64,000 bases of DNA, from the NCBI GenBank assembly GCA_025084515.1, contig JAJAGP010000239.1, positions 329,883-393,882 on the forward strand, written 5' to 3'. The translations under genes and the position numbers were made by a program. The notes below the pieces were generated by a model. It did no database searches. It was not told the DNA's origin and saw only the letters and a program-made list of their open reading frames with translations. Of the stretch, positions 11,521 to 25,393 are shown piece by piece (the first letter of the stretch is position 1; each line of letters opens with the position of its first letter). The DNA comes from Ancistrus triradiatus. Its lineage: Eukaryota > Chordata > Actinopteri > Siluriformes > Loricariidae.

Positions 11521-13721
11521 TTAGGATTCCAATGAATCTGCTGAAAAACAAAACGACAGTGAGAAGTAACTCCATAATGTCCTAACGGGCACAGATCCAG
11601 CACCTTCATTGTGTTTGGGGTTACGAATCAGAACCGGTTCCAAAACCCCGAGAACCTGTTATAAAAAGAACATCGATTCCACTCACTGGTTCCTACTGAC
11701 GCATTTTACGCTTCAAATACACGGCCGCGATTAGTGCAAAACCCTGTCTGCATGAAGGGGGCACCCCTCTGGTGTGTTTAATTCCAGGGTTGCCAGATCC
11801 CAATAAAGCTAGAGGACAATAAAGCAAAGTCTTTAGAATAAAAAGACCTGGCCACCGATGGGGAAGCACATGGGCGGAATGAGAAAAACTATTGAAATTG
11901 GGTCACCATTATACATGCAATGAGTAATCTGATTACTGGGATAAAATCCAGCTCTCTTTATGGGATTTCTTAATCCGATTTCGAGATCGGAGTACGCCGT
12001 TTAGATGACCACATATATAATCAGGTAACTGCAGAAATCAGACCATGATCGGATTATTAAGTGCAGGTAAACACACTCAGCATCCTGGCTTTGTATCGCG
12101 ATGCATTAGGTTATGATACATCGTTCCAGCCCTACTACTGGTCTCTTCGTTTCTGGTCCCGAGGGTGGGGTCTGGCTGTAGATATGGAGACTGAGTCCCA
12201 GCTCAGGCAAACCTTCAACTGCGCTTCACACTCCACTCAGGTCCTCTTTCATCAGCTTGCTCTGATCGTACGTAGGACTCCATGCTTACCGTCCTGAGGA
12301 GGATCCACGTTAATGTCCTCCATCTCGGTGTCGTCCTTCATCTCCTCGTCTTCATCCTCCTCCAGCTCGTTGGCGATCAGCTGTCTGGCCAGTTTAATGT
12401 TCAGCCCTTCGTTATAGTGCATCTTCCTCATCATCTCAAACTGCTTCTTTTTGGCTGAGGAACAAAACAGACGGACAAAACACACTTACGGAATGGGAAC
12501 CTGTCCTTATATGGCAAGTATATCCTGTTCTATTTACGACCCGAGCATTTGTTTAAGCACTAAAACACGAGAGGGAGTGTGTCATCGCGGATAACGTCAG
12601 GACTGCAAGTCTAAGGCGAGTGCCATAGATAATCGCAGCCGTGAGGTTTTCTGATGATGCTTTAACACAACGGTTTTCTACAACAAAATAAAGCAAGGAA
12701 GCCCCAAATTTCGTACTGAATATGCTTCAACCCTTACAGTTCCTTTCACCAAAAGTTGGTCCACACGCCACCCAACTCCGGTCCTTTGAAGCTCTTGACC
12801 TCCTGCTAGAGTGACCGACTTAGTGTCAAAACTCCACCGAGTCTTCAGACAAGGACGCCGTTACTGACACCTAATGGCCGCTAGATGGCGCTTCTTGCAC
12901 AAAGCAAATAGACTGCTTTCGATTATCACCTATAACACTACCGAGTAAAGTCTGTTCGAAATATAAAGTGTAAATAAGCGAAGATTGAAGGAAAGAGAAC
13001 TAAAACTAAACTCATTAAGAATTAAACCATAGAATTTATTACGTTATTGTGTATTTGTATACGTTATAAGTTTATGCGCATAAAATGTGTCGTTCCTGGG
13101 GCGGGAATACAATATTACCATTATTCAGATATAAAAAATAATGTTTTTTAATATATGGTGAAGCTACAATTGATCATTTTATCGGATGTAAAATCGTTAG
13201 TTGTGATAAAGTCGAACCGTGAGCTCAGGATGGGGAATTGTTACACCCCTAGGAACGAAGCAGCATTAATTAGTGCAGTGACGTTACACTTCTGCCTTCA
13301 AGATTCTTCCTAGAAAATACGATCAGAACAAATTAAACATCATTAACAGAGCACAAGAAACTGTTTAGGAAAAGTCACAGCTGCAGCTTCATTCCTGTTT
13401 TTGTCTTGTTTTTAAGTGTCAGAGTCACTGCGGCCTTTTGCTACCGATGTTACGCACATGACAGTAGCTATACGAGGAAAAGAACGACTCCCAAACAGTT
13501 AGGGTTAGGATATCTGTGGTGTTTCTGCAGGGCACACAGAAGCAGAAATCCATGCACTGCATCGAGCAAAACGACCGAGCACAGAATTGAGGAAGTGAAC
13601 CTTAAAGTCACCTCACACGCCCTCTACAGGACCCAGGAGTTACTGCGCTGCGGATCCCTTATCGATTACAGCATAAACACTTACACATCGATCAATCATG
13701 TGACCTTGATCTATCTATCTA

Positions 13722-13780
<59 letters not shown>

Positions 13781-16700
13781 AGTTACCCATACCCTGTTCC
13801 TCAGGACTGAGCTCTTCTTCCTCTTCACTGCTCTCCTCCTCTTCCTCCCTCATACAGCGTGGACCTGAGCTTTCAGCCGCCGCCAACCTGCCAGCAACAA
13901 ATCAGAAACCACCTCAGAAAGGGGGCACGGATTCCCATGAAGTCAAATCAAAAGGTTTCGGGTGTCAGACATCCTCGAGATTCTTTATTCTAACCTCGTT
14001 CCTGCATATTTCTCTGAAACAAACTCCTGCACGTTATTTATTAGAGGCTTTGTTTGCGATTCTTGTAGCTATAGCTATAAGGTACGCACCCTGAACCTTT
14101 CCTTACTCGTTTCTACAACGTTCAGCCATTTCATTAAAGACACAGGTGCGCTTTTGCTATTGTTTGTTGAATTGGAGTTATTTTGTTAAAGAAAAACACT
14201 GTTAAAGACGGAAGTTTTTAAATGGAATTTGGGGAAAAATAAAACAGATTCCACAGGGATTTCACATTACAGTTTATATTTAGTAACATAAGAGTTATTT
14301 CTGTTGAAGTCTAAATTAAAGTAATATTTTGAGGCCTTGACATAAACATATTGAGGCCACAAATCAAAGGCCTCAAAATATTAATTCGTGGACATCAAAA
14401 GACCTTTCATTTTTACTGACAGTCCATCCTGGGCACATTTCTGACGCCTCAGCTCTCTCCCACATGGTGAGGTAGGCTGTTTATGAAAATGATATCGAGT
14501 ACCGACCGATACGCAAAGTTTATGTATCGTATCAGAACTGAAAGTCAGATCGGTGCATCCCTATATAAATAAACCGCTACAGTGGATCAGCTGGAAATGA
14601 AGCATTTCAGGCCTCCAAGATGAGAACGTCCTTAAAAAATGATGCATTTTCAATACCTGACGTATTCTATCCCGTTACAAAACCTCTCCACCGACATTTT
14701 TACGTGATTTTCAGAATCCCTGGTAAGAGTAAGAGAGAGGTTTTGAGAGATTTGCTGCATTTCTGCAGAGTAAATCACAAAAACCTTCTGATATCTCACG
14801 GAGTTCTCCAACTGCAATGGTGTGATTGAGTCTAAAGTATTAAACCAGGACAGCGGTGACGCCCTCGCCCTAACAACACACTGCTCAGCGTCTCCGTCAG
14901 CACTTACTTCTTGGTGAGGTCGTCCGCGGTGAGAGCCGCATTTCCTTCAGAGTCGCTGTGCACTTCGTCATCATCCTCATCTCCCACCATCCTGAAGAGC
15001 ACGGAGAGGCAGAGTGTTGAGGACAAAGGGTCCCGAGAGCAACAGTTACTGTGATTTACTTTTCGATTTATCTGTGGCTATGCATTTTAGGCAAATCAGA
15101 CCCATCAGTTTTATTAGAGATGCATCGGAAGAAAAATTATTGGCTGGAAGACTGGTAAAAGTAAGAATTCTGCTCACCGGTTATAGGGGGTGCTGGGCTC
15201 GTCGATCTTCATCAGGCCATAGTCTTTATCTGCTGGGTGGTAGGTGGCCAGGATGTTCATCTCATCCCATTTCTGTGACTTCTTCCTTAGAGGTGCAAAG
15301 TAAACATTCCTCAGAGAGGGAAAACTGTCCTACTTCAAAGCATCAGAACGTCACACGAGAAAAGAAAACGGATAAAACACAAAGCTCTCCTCGTGGTAAA
15401 ATGCAATCAGTGTGCTTTTATCTGTGATTATCTTGACGAAGAATAACTGAAGTGAAGCCCTAAAAGAAAATCCGCATCATTAGATCCAGAATGCCTGGTC
15501 TTATTTATTTAGATTTACATAACCCCGGAAAAGGAACGAACGCCTCCTTGTTTTATTCGGGATTAAAGCGAACAGCTACGGCCTTTTCCTCGCTATTCTG
15601 TGCACAAGGAATCCTTCAGAAAACATTTTCTTTGATTTTCAGCTTTCTTTTTTCCGTACTAGCTCGATCTATTCTGGTAAGGCTACAGAAGCCTCCTCCA
15701 CCTCCTGGGACTGAAAGAACCAGCGTGCCCCAATTTCCTCCAAGTGGGAGAGACAGATTTAAGAACAATGTCAGCTGAGGGGAAGAGAGGCGAAGGAGGG
15801 TGGAACGCAGTGCAGGAAGAACTGTTCCTAAAAACAGATCACCTAAATAAACACCACGCTCACCGAAGGCTCCATATTTATTAGGACAGGTAGCGTATAG
15901 AGATGGTAGAACACTGCGGTTTTTTTAATGTTACCAAAACCTGGAGTTAAAACGTTCAGCTTTAACATCTGTTTATTTAAATGATTATAAAAGTTGCTAA
16001 AAAAGAGCTTCTTATTCTACATTAAGAATTAGGCAGACATGCTCCTGACTCCCGTTAAACTTTTACATCAGGAGCCTCTGTGCTCACAGTGCAAGATTCA
16101 GTGACAGGAAAGATTTATTTCCGTAGTAGCACTTAGTGTTCGTATCTCGTTTCGTCTCCATCAGGTGCTGCCAGCTTGGAATTCACACAGTTAACTGGCA
16201 CCGGAAACCCGATCTGGACTACGCATGCGCAAAGCTCTACGTCATTTCCGATCAGTACGGACGGGCGATATGGTAAACACATTACATCGTGATAATTAAA
16301 GACATTTTCACAATACACGATATTTACCACGAAGCATGTGATCGCAGACAAAATGCATCAGTAGCACCAGATTCTCAGATACTACTACTCAAAAATAATC
16401 CCATACTTAGCAAGTAATCTGTATTTAAAATGTGCTGCACTTCATCCAATTAAACAGGACCAATTCCACTCTTTATAATCTAACGTGCAGTCGCTCCGTG
16501 TTCTTTAAGCACTGACGAACGAAATATCATCATTCTATAAAAGAACTGTAAAACCACCATAATGTTATTATTGAATATTAACACAGTTGCTCACAATTGT
16601 CTGCATCTCATTCCCTGCAAAAGCTGGCCACTTTATTAGGTACACCTGTTCAATCGCTTGTTAATGCGAATATCTAATCAGCCAATCACACGCCAGCAAC

Positions 16701-18132
16701 TCAAAGCATTTAGGCATGTAGGTGTGATCAAGCCGAGCATCGGAATGGGGAAGAAAGGTGATTTAAGAGACTCTGAACGCGAAAAATATCTCTGAGGAAC
16801 GTTTCCAGCACCTCGTTGAGTCTATGGTATGAAGAATAGACTCTAGAGTAGTCTCTGTGCTCTTAACAATAACTTACTACATATTCTGTTTTCTCTCTGA
16901 GCTCGTGTTCCAGAATCAAAGTAGTCAGACCACAGAGGGCAGTAACAGTGGGCATGCCATGCCACCGGGACTTTCCTGCTGAGGAGGCAAGATCCTAAAG
17001 TGACTGTGTATCGGACTAAGCATATTCTTACATTATTCTATTCGATTTCTCTTCGTTATTGGCTTACACGCTACAGCTTCTCCATTTTAGTATACTCTTC
17101 CTAATATTTCATTTTCTCTAAAACGTTAGTCTACCTGTTATTTTATTTTAATTATGACATTTTTAAATATGTTCTCTCTTAATGTTTATTTAATTTCTGT
17201 TTACATAAACTATTACTATTAATTAAAAACTAAAACGTATTAATTAGATAACTTCGTTAATTTTCATATTACATCTAAGCTGCCCGAGCAGCTCGAGTCC
17301 CTTTTCGAGTCTTAGTCCTAACAAGGTTTTTCCCTTATAATGTTTAAAGATTTTCCTTGCCGCTGTCACCCCAGGTTTGCCAAGTCTGGGACTGGCTTAT
17401 AATTTAGAAGATCATTTAACATTGTAAAGCTTTTTTATGACAATGCACCATTGTAAAAAGTGCAATAAAAATAAATCTGACTTTGATTTTTTGACAAATT
17501 AAGGCAGTTGTAAAACAAAATCAAAAGCGTTACGTAGCGATCCTTACATTTAATCTCAGTTTGATCGTTTAGTATCGTCCCGTGCAGATGTACGTTAGGA
17601 AGAATGTTGTTGTTGAGGACCCTTTTAAGGAGGCTGCATTTTTGGGCAAAGATAAATCCACCCAATTTCAAAACTACATGAAGACTCCCACGTTTGTTTG
17701 GATCTTAATCTTGTATATACTTTAAATAACTTTGTAACTTGTCTTTCAGAGAGAGAAATGCCATAATTCTGAAGTTCTACCAAACTTTTGCGCTTGGTTA
17801 AAAGATTAAAACCTACGACTTTAAGCTCATTTTAATGTCATTGGTCACAACAGCAACAGTACAAGTTCTGAATCAGGTTGTTTCCAAGGCGTTTTTAACA
17901 GTCACTGTTATGAGTCACCTGAGATAAAGGCCAGCAATTGTGACGTCTAAAGGTATTACTGGAACACTATGGCTCGTGTTTATGTATGTTGACTATACAC
18001 AAGGAAAATAAAAAAACCTCCAAGTCTAAATCTGCTGCGGCTGACATCATGTCTCAGCTAGAGCTGAACGTCCGGACAGGCAGCGTCTCATCAGCGTCTC
18101 ACAATGTGCTAAATCGACTGAGATCTATCCCT

Positions 18133-18209
<77 letters not shown>

Positions 18210-20110
18210 CCCCTCAAGCAAAAAGAGTCTCCAAGTTCACACTAGAAGGTCGAACCTACAGTGACAGCTCAGTCTCAGAACCACAAGACGTTATATAAAA
18301 ATAAACTACAAATATTCAGCTCTGACATTGATGATATACACAAATTACACATTATAAACACACAAAAAAGGTGCGTGTTAGATGGAAGGAGGATAATGTG
18401 TCAAATCACATGACATTTGCTACTTTATTATTAACAAACTCAAACCAAATTTTAATTTAGGAGCAAGCAATCTTTCAAAAAATATCATATCGCAATACGT
18501 TCAGGCTGAATCACGATCCACAATATTTATCGTGATTATTTTGTTGGTTTTCAGCCAAAAATCAACCAAACAGACAGAACATCAACGAAATATAAGTCAC
18601 AAAACTTGGATGCAAAGATTTTTAAACAAACATTAATAAAGGGCACTGTATGGTCAAAAGGTAAACAGTTTGTAAACACTGACTAACATAAGGATAATAA
18701 CAATACAATAATAACTAATTCAAATACACTTCTGAAGTGTAGCATCATAAACCACGAGTAACTGATCATCAAACTTTTGCTCTAATGGAAAACCATCACA
18801 CTAAACACATTACTCACGCTAAAAACGCTGACGTGGCATCCCAAGGTGTTTTAACAACCATTAATCCCCTCTATTCACTACTGCTCGCGTTTACTCCGAC
18901 AAAAGCAATACCAATCACAGCCCTCAGGGGGGCGGGTCCTTCGAATGATGCCACGAAAGGAGCTCTTTACCACAAAAGGTACAGCGAAAGCCAGACAGCA
19001 CGAGGACCGCTCACGTGTCTGACTAGAATAAAGTCTTATAATAAAGTCTTTAGCAACTTTATTTAAAAAGGCCTCCTCTATACAGCTGTCAAGTGCTCAT
19101 CAAGAATCAAGGAGTTTATTTTATTATTTATTTAAAGGTCATAATTATTTCATTAATAGTCATGAGCGACATTATTTCTTCCAAAAATTATTTTCCCAAG
19201 TCTGTTTCCCAAATCTTTACTTCTTTCAAAGAAATGGAAGTTTTTCTTTAATAGTTGGTTTGACTCCTAACGTTTTAACATGCAAACAAATTATAATGAA
19301 TGAACAAATATGCTAAATTAGTATGTTGTCTATGAGAATGAGCTGCAGACTTATAGGAGACTTTATGTATGTATTTAACATTGGCAAAAACTGACCAGAA
19401 CGACCTGAAGCCAATATTACAAAAAACATGAATCAGGAATAATCTGGATTTGTTCATTTCTATAATTACTGTGACAAACCATCACACACCATAAAATGGG
19501 TAAAAATATAAGCAAATACACTTTGCGGACCGACACCTGAATAATTATCCATCATATGACTGTATTTGCATTTTATCTCAAGTCAAAAAATCAGCTAATT
19601 TATATAATTCCATAAACCTGGTTTTGTTTGGAAAGAAGTCAAACACCTGAGTTTGGCCAATTTCCCATTCCAGCATGACTAAGCATGACTAAAATGAACA
19701 AAGTATGAGGTTTAATCTTGAGTTTGGTGTAATAAGAACGAACTTTGAGCAATAATTTGATAAATATTACACATTAATGAGCCGGGCAGATAAAAACGCA
19801 GCACTGCACATACCGGTTAGGTCGCTGCGACTCGCTTTACAATGGCTCCATCCTAAATACCTCCACGCTCCCTACATCAGTGCCCTACTACTATAACCGT
19901 TCCAACGCCCCTAAAGTGAACTACAGATTATGCCTAGCAGGATTTGAAATACAGCCTCGATTTTTGACAGGTTCTGATAACTTACTGTTGATCCTCCTCG
20001 GATATCTCGACTCCCTCTGGCTCTGCGCACTCCGGCTGTACTTCTTTACACGGCTTAGTGTTCGTTTTATTCTTCAGGATGCCTTTAATGGGTTTTAACG
20101 GAGCCGCCAT
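11521..20110 (-). CDS. ppp1r2: Protein phosphatase 1 regulatory (inhibitor) subunit 2, complete
   Basis: Inhibitor-2 binds and inhibits the PP1 catalytic subunit in cytosol and nucleus; GSK3 phosphorylation of the complex controls PP1 activity. Exons in sense order: 19986-20110, 15178-15285, 14908-14991, 13793-13887, 12290-12454, 11521-11540; 597 nt, 198 aa (human about 205). PP1-docking KGILK lies at residues 9-13. The segment KKSQKWDEMNILATYHP starts at residue 43. The GSK3-type site is EPSTPY (Thr74). An acidic CK2-like stretch (EESSEEEEELSPEE) lies near 123-136. The active-site-covering helix HYNEGLNIKLARQLI is at 150-164. The last exon adds only a few residues (DSLES, stop). An in-frame ATG sits one codon upstream (20111-20113); the downstream ATG is chosen because MAA matches the family and has A at -3 and G at +4. 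All introns are GT-AG. Confidence 0.95.
11537..11543 (-). other. NAGNAG tandem 3' splice acceptor of ppp1r2 exon 6
   Basis: The sense strand reads CAGCAG at the final acceptor. Use of the first or second AG gives A-D-S-L-E-S or D-S-L-E-S before the stop; both remain in frame. Confidence 0.6.
13728..13779. repeat. (CA)n microsatellite next to ppp1r2 exon 4 donor
   Basis: About 50 bases of CA. In the transcript this is a (UG)n run beginning 12 nt downstream of the exon 4 GT donor at 13792-13791. Confidence 0.97.
16624..16840 (+). mobile_element. Internally deleted Tc1-like element
   Basis: Begins with TGGCCACTTTATTAGGTACA, the terminal wording of a widespread fish Tc1-like family, and passes through the 5' leader (GGGGAAGAAAGGTGATTTAA). 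It then jumps directly to the 3' coding end (GAGGAACGTTTCCAGCACCT). Nearly all of the transposase is missing. It lies in ppp1r2 intron 1. Confidence 0.75.
17270..17400 (+). repeat. Dispersed 'AACAAGGTTTTTCC...GATTTTCCTTGCC' repeat
   Basis: Shares wording and order with 34545-34735 and 39955-40110 (plus) and with 25590-25722, 40845-40925 and 41150-41270 (minus). A common type of fish intergenic repeat; class not assigned. Confidence 0.6.
18135..18207. repeat. (CA)n microsatellite in ppp1r2 intron 1
   Basis: About 70 uninterrupted bases of CA. Confidence 0.97.
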
Positions 20111-20400
20111 CATTCCCTCTCGCTCCCTTCACCGCCGCTCACACACTGTTTAAAACCAAACACGCCCTGCAGCTCCTGTTTGTCTGTCAGCTCGATTTGA
20201 ACGGGGTACAGTCAAATAAAGCACCAGGAAGGCCTAACACACACTGTGGCTAAACGGCAGACAGTTTTGTGTCTCTGCAGCAGTAGATCAGTAATTACAG
20301 AGAGTTTCTCTCTCACACTACACTCCTGTTTCAAGCCCAGAGTTACGGCGGCCGGAAATAAGGAACCGGAATTGACGTCACGGTCAAAGGCTCCAGGCTC
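20111..20400 (-). promoter_or_regulatory. ppp1r2 5' UTR and proximal promoter with consensus CRE
   Basis: A perfect palindromic CRE, TGACGTCA, lies at 20373-20380, about 265 bp upstream of the start codon. ETS-like CCGGAA words occur at 20352 and 20366. No TATA box is obvious. Placement as promoter is inferred from position and motifs. Confidence 0.5.
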
Positions 20401-22703
20401 CTTAGCAAAGCTATTTGCTAGCGATTGTTAGCTTAATAATACGAGGTACAGTTTTGAGTCCAAATGTATTATTTTTCTCTAACTCATAAGCTAATAAACA
20501 TGTACCACAGTATTCCATAACACCAGAAAAATGATTTGATTAGTCGGTAAATGTCAATAAATTGTAATAACAAATTTTGTGAATATTTAAATATGTAAGG
20601 TGAACCAATTGTCTCAATATAAATACATATAAAGTAAATTAGTAAACAAGAAATGTAGTCATATACAGTTGAAATTAGTTTGGCATGATTTTATATTAAT
20701 GATATGCACAATTATAGCTTCAAGAGATTCAAGAGTTTTATAGACACAGTGTAAACAGGCATCACAACACATTGTGAAATTCTGACTTTGCTAATCCTTC
20801 GTTCACAAACCTTTTTACAGTTAAATGACATGTAAATTATACAGTAATTATGCCACACTATAACATCACTAAAAAAACTAATATATGGCACACGTGATCG
20901 AAAATGACTTTTATATTGTTATGTACAAGCACTGTGAGCCGAGTATAATGTTAAAAATAAATCCAAATTTCTAGACTCAGTTATGTCAACAAGTGCTAAG
21001 TAAAGGAACTTCAGGTTGATTACATTTTGTTTTTTAAATTAGCTTATTATTTATTAATTTCCGCTTGAACTCTGTTGAAATAACATAAAATCATGGCTAA
21101 ATCAGTCAAAAAGCAGTTCAGATGGTCTGAAAACACATGGGATGTGCAGCAAAAATGAGGCAACAGGGACGAGGTTGGGTCTGAAAATGCTTAAATATAT
21201 TGATTTTAATCGAGGGGCCTCACAGATCCAATGTCCAGAGTTTGCATGTACTCCCCCTATTATATAGATTAAATTCAAAAGTTTTTTTTATTTAAAACAT
21301 ACCTGAAATATGTGTTACTGTTACTATATGTACCTTAGTAACATATCACCGCTTTGATAACTAATAACAACTGTGATACAGATACAGTGGTTTCCAAATT
21401 AATTATAGACTAATTAAACCCAAATAAGTCTAGATTAAATTAAATCTATTAGATGCACTTCTGTTTCATTCAGTGAATCAGTGAAAAGTTCTCTTAAGAT
21501 TCTCTGATGTAATAAATCAGGTTTGGGTCTGGTACAGTGCATGTCATTAAATCTTTGTTGGACTGGAAATGAAAAGTAATTCTTTATAGTGTGAATTTTT
21601 GTAAATTTAACTTTCATCCAGCTGTTTATTATCTGCAAATCATTAGAGCAAAATTGAATGACTAACTGAGGGACTGAAATGACTGAAAGACTCACAAATT
21701 GTACCTTGAATCTGAGCAAGAAGTATCATTACAAGTCTGTATTTCTAAACAAACCACTTTGCTTTAAAATACTTTAATAATTTTACTAAAACATGAAATG
21801 CTTTTGCAAAATTTACAGACAAGACAGTTTCCTGTAGAAAACAAAAAAGCAAGAAACAAATCAGACAATCATATCATGTATATAACATATTCAGTGTTTA
21901 TACTTTTTTAGTATTTTTACATGCAGAGGCTACGATATAAATCTATACAAATGCCCATAATATAATTATGCATATTCAGTTTCAGCGCACAGGTTATATA
22001 CTGTAATTATAGGAATCGCTTTGATTTGTACATCATTTTATGGCCTACATCAGCGCTAATCCCAGACTACAAATCCAAAAGTAGGTTTTATTTATGTCTC
22101 AGAAACAAAGTCATAAAGCATTAGGAATATGGTTTAAGAAAAGCCCTATACAGACGTGATTAAATGTGCATGGGGTCCTGGGGTCATTTCACAGGAGCTA
22201 GTCTGTCATTTTATTTCCATCGGATTCCCCTCCAGATGTACGTCATTTTTAGGGAAAGAGGTTTTTGAGTGCTGCTACTCGCCGTCGATCATCTAGCACA
22301 AACCCAAGCCAATCAGAAACGTTCCTGAATCTACAAACGGAGGATTTCAATGAGTCTAATTGCAACTGATGCTGAGAAATTTGTGATTTGAGATTAAAGT
22401 GGTGATTTTAATTTCTGCTACGGATATAAAGCATTGATTTATATTTAAATATGCACAATAAATACTTATGTACTGAAATTCTTCCTGTAATACTGACCAG
22501 TTGTTGTAGTTACCTGTGATGCAAACATAGCTCATAGAGACTTTAACTTGTGGGAAACTCGCTTGTCCTGCTGGAATTACATTACAGACCAGATATTAGA
22601 GTTTTATCGCCGAGGAGACGTGTAAGCAATCGACTACAGACACCCCCTAGATCAACTAATCCAGTCTGAATAGGGCTTAATATATATGGAAGGTTATGCT
22701 GTT
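20401..22703. other. Intergenic, no recognised feature
   Basis: AT-rich DNA between the ppp1r2 promoter and the 3' end of alkaline phosphatase copy 1. Open frames are short and without domains. No repeat with clear boundaries was seen. Confidence 0.45.
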
Positions 22704-22709
22704 TTTATT
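22704..22709 (-). promoter_or_regulatory. Candidate polyadenylation signal of alkaline phosphatase copy 1
   Basis: AATAAA on the sense strand about 254 nt past the stop codon. Motif only. Confidence 0.4.
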
Positions 22710-22962
22710 GATGTCCTCTGATATAATCGTTGATTTAATTATATCTCAAAAGTGTGTGTGAGTATACAGGATGGTACAGCAGCCAGATGAGGTCTGTGAG
22801 GTGAGTGTGTGATGATCTGGTTTCCACTGGAGGAAAACCTTTGCATTTAGTTTCTGGCAGAACCTCCTGAATCAGGAGCGGGTCAGAACGAGTACACAGA
22901 GGGTAAACGGCCGAGGAGCGGACAAAATAATTTAATAATAACACCCGGTTTGCTTGAGATGA

Positions 22963-25318
22963 TCAGACTGTATGAAGGAGAGAAGCGATGAGCGCGAGCA
23001 GGATCACACCGACGCTGATGTGGATGGACGAGGCATGATCTGGAAGCTGTAAGTTGCACTCGGTGTACGGCTCGATGCAGGCGGCGTAGGCCATGGCGTG
23101 GGCGATGTAGGACTGCTCCTGCACGCCGTGGAAAAGGTGAGCCATGGGGCCTTTAGCGTAGATGGCGACGTCTTCGGCTCCGTGAGTTTCGGACGACAGA
23201 GGGACAGCCGTCTGCTGTAGGTACCCAGTACTCTCTGCCAACATCCACGAGATTTACCAATTGCATTTATCAGAATTGTTAGAGTTTGTTGTGGATTTCT
23301 GTGCTTATTTGTTTCTGTTGTTGAGATAAGCTCACTAAACTTACCTGAAGTAGTAGCATTAACATCCGGACGTGATCCGTTGACGATGGCGAATCCCGGG
23401 CCGTTCCCATAAATGGCGTTGGTGAAGCGTTTGTTATCGCTGCCCAATGTACTGGAAAGTCCTGCAAAACACAAAAACATGTTTAGATTTTGTCCAAAGC
23501 GGGGGATCAATGAGCTTTTGGTAACACAGCCGAAACCAGTGATACGCACACACACACAGACACACACACACACGCACACACGTGCACACGCACGGGTCTG
23601 CCCTCAATAATAAATCTATAATAATAAATTAAATACACAGAAACAAAATAGAGTAATTTAAATAAAAAAAAATATTTAATACAAGAAAAAAAAGAAAAAT
23701 GTGAGAGAAAAAAAAGAGAAAATAGTGTAATAACATAAAAAATGAAATAATTAAAACAGAGAATATTATAAAAATGATATATATTAATTAAAATACAGAA
23801 TAATTAAATAATAAACAATAAAATAGTATATCTAATAAATGCCATTTTTTATGCAATAAAATGCAATAAAATAGGGAATATGCTGTAATAAAATAAGAAT
23901 GTAACAAATAAAATACAAAATATAATAAAACAGTGTATGAAATAAATAATATAAACAATATATGAAATAGAGAATATACTGTAATAAAAATAAATAAATA
24001 AATAAAATAGAGAATATAATAAAATAAAGAACATAATAAATAAAATATAGAATATAATAAAATAGCATATATAATAAATTAAATAAATCATTTAAAAAAA
24101 TTGTATATATAATAAATAAAATAGAGCACATAATAAAATAGAGAACACGCACTCATACAGGCACGAATCTCTCATATACGTGTGGCACCCTTATATGGGC
24201 ACGTGCGATGGGCTGTGTCCCAGTCCCCAACTCTGAGTGGGCCCCGCCTGTCACAGAAGGTACCAGTTCAAAGCGTCTTGATGCATGCTCAATGATCCAG
24301 GTAAGAAAATCCAAGAAGTTGAATCTGTTCATCTGGATATAGATTTTGTTGGAGAAACGTTTCGTCACTCATCTAAGTGACTTCTTCAGTCACAGCTAGT
24401 TGGAAAACTTCCCCAATCTTATATACAGCACCTTTGCATAACGACTGGTACCAGCACCATTGCATAACAATGGGACCGGTGATCAGTTTAATATGCAGAT
24501 TGACATAGCCATTAACGACAATGGCCACGTGTGCCATTCACACAGGATTGGGGAAGGGCTGCGATGGCTCCGTTGTCTCACCATCTTACAACGGAGCCAT
24601 CGCAGCCCTTCCCCAATCCTGTTGAATTAGACTGTTGACTTAGATGAGTGACGAAACGTTTCTCCAACAAAATGTCCAGATGAACAGATTCAACTTCTGG
24701 GATACCACCTCAAAGGCAGAGGGAGTCCTGCCCTACAGGGGGCCCCCTGTGGTACAGGGCCCAACGTCCTCCCTCACAATCGGCCAACTGTGTGTCTGTG
24801 AAGACACCACGGGAACTCAAGTCCATTACCATGATGGTGGGCTAGCAAATTGCTGCTGCGAGCGCCCCCTGATGGCGGAATGTGGTAGGAATTTATCCAT
24901 AAGAAATAATGGTCATGTAATAAGTAGCACCACGACAGAATAGCTATAAATCAAGAAAATAGTTATACAGTAACATATTTCAATATCATAAAATAAAATA
25001 ATAAATAAGGTGTAGCACCACTGCACTTACTAAACATTAACTACCAAGAGAGCAAGCTCAGCTCTCATCCATATCCACGTTGTTGACCCTGTGAATGCTG
25101 TAGATGTTTTCTCACCTAGCACAGGGTGGCCCCTGGGTGCGGCCCCTCCGAAAGAGAAGACATGGGAATGATCGGCGGTCACCACAGACAGGGTGTCGAG
25201 ATCGCTGGTTAGCTCGCCGGCCCTCGCGATGGCACGACTGAACTCCACCGCTTCATACAGAGCTAACTTAGCTTCAGTGGCATGATGGCCGTGATCGATT
25301 CTACCACGTACAGTGAGG

Positions 25319-25393
<75 letters not shown>

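Noticed and set aside
24361..24400. Hammerhead-ribozyme-like core GATGAG...CGAAAC on the minus strand
   Set aside because: The required CU before GAUGA is replaced by UA and stems I-III cannot be drawn convincingly; chance resemblance in a repeat end.
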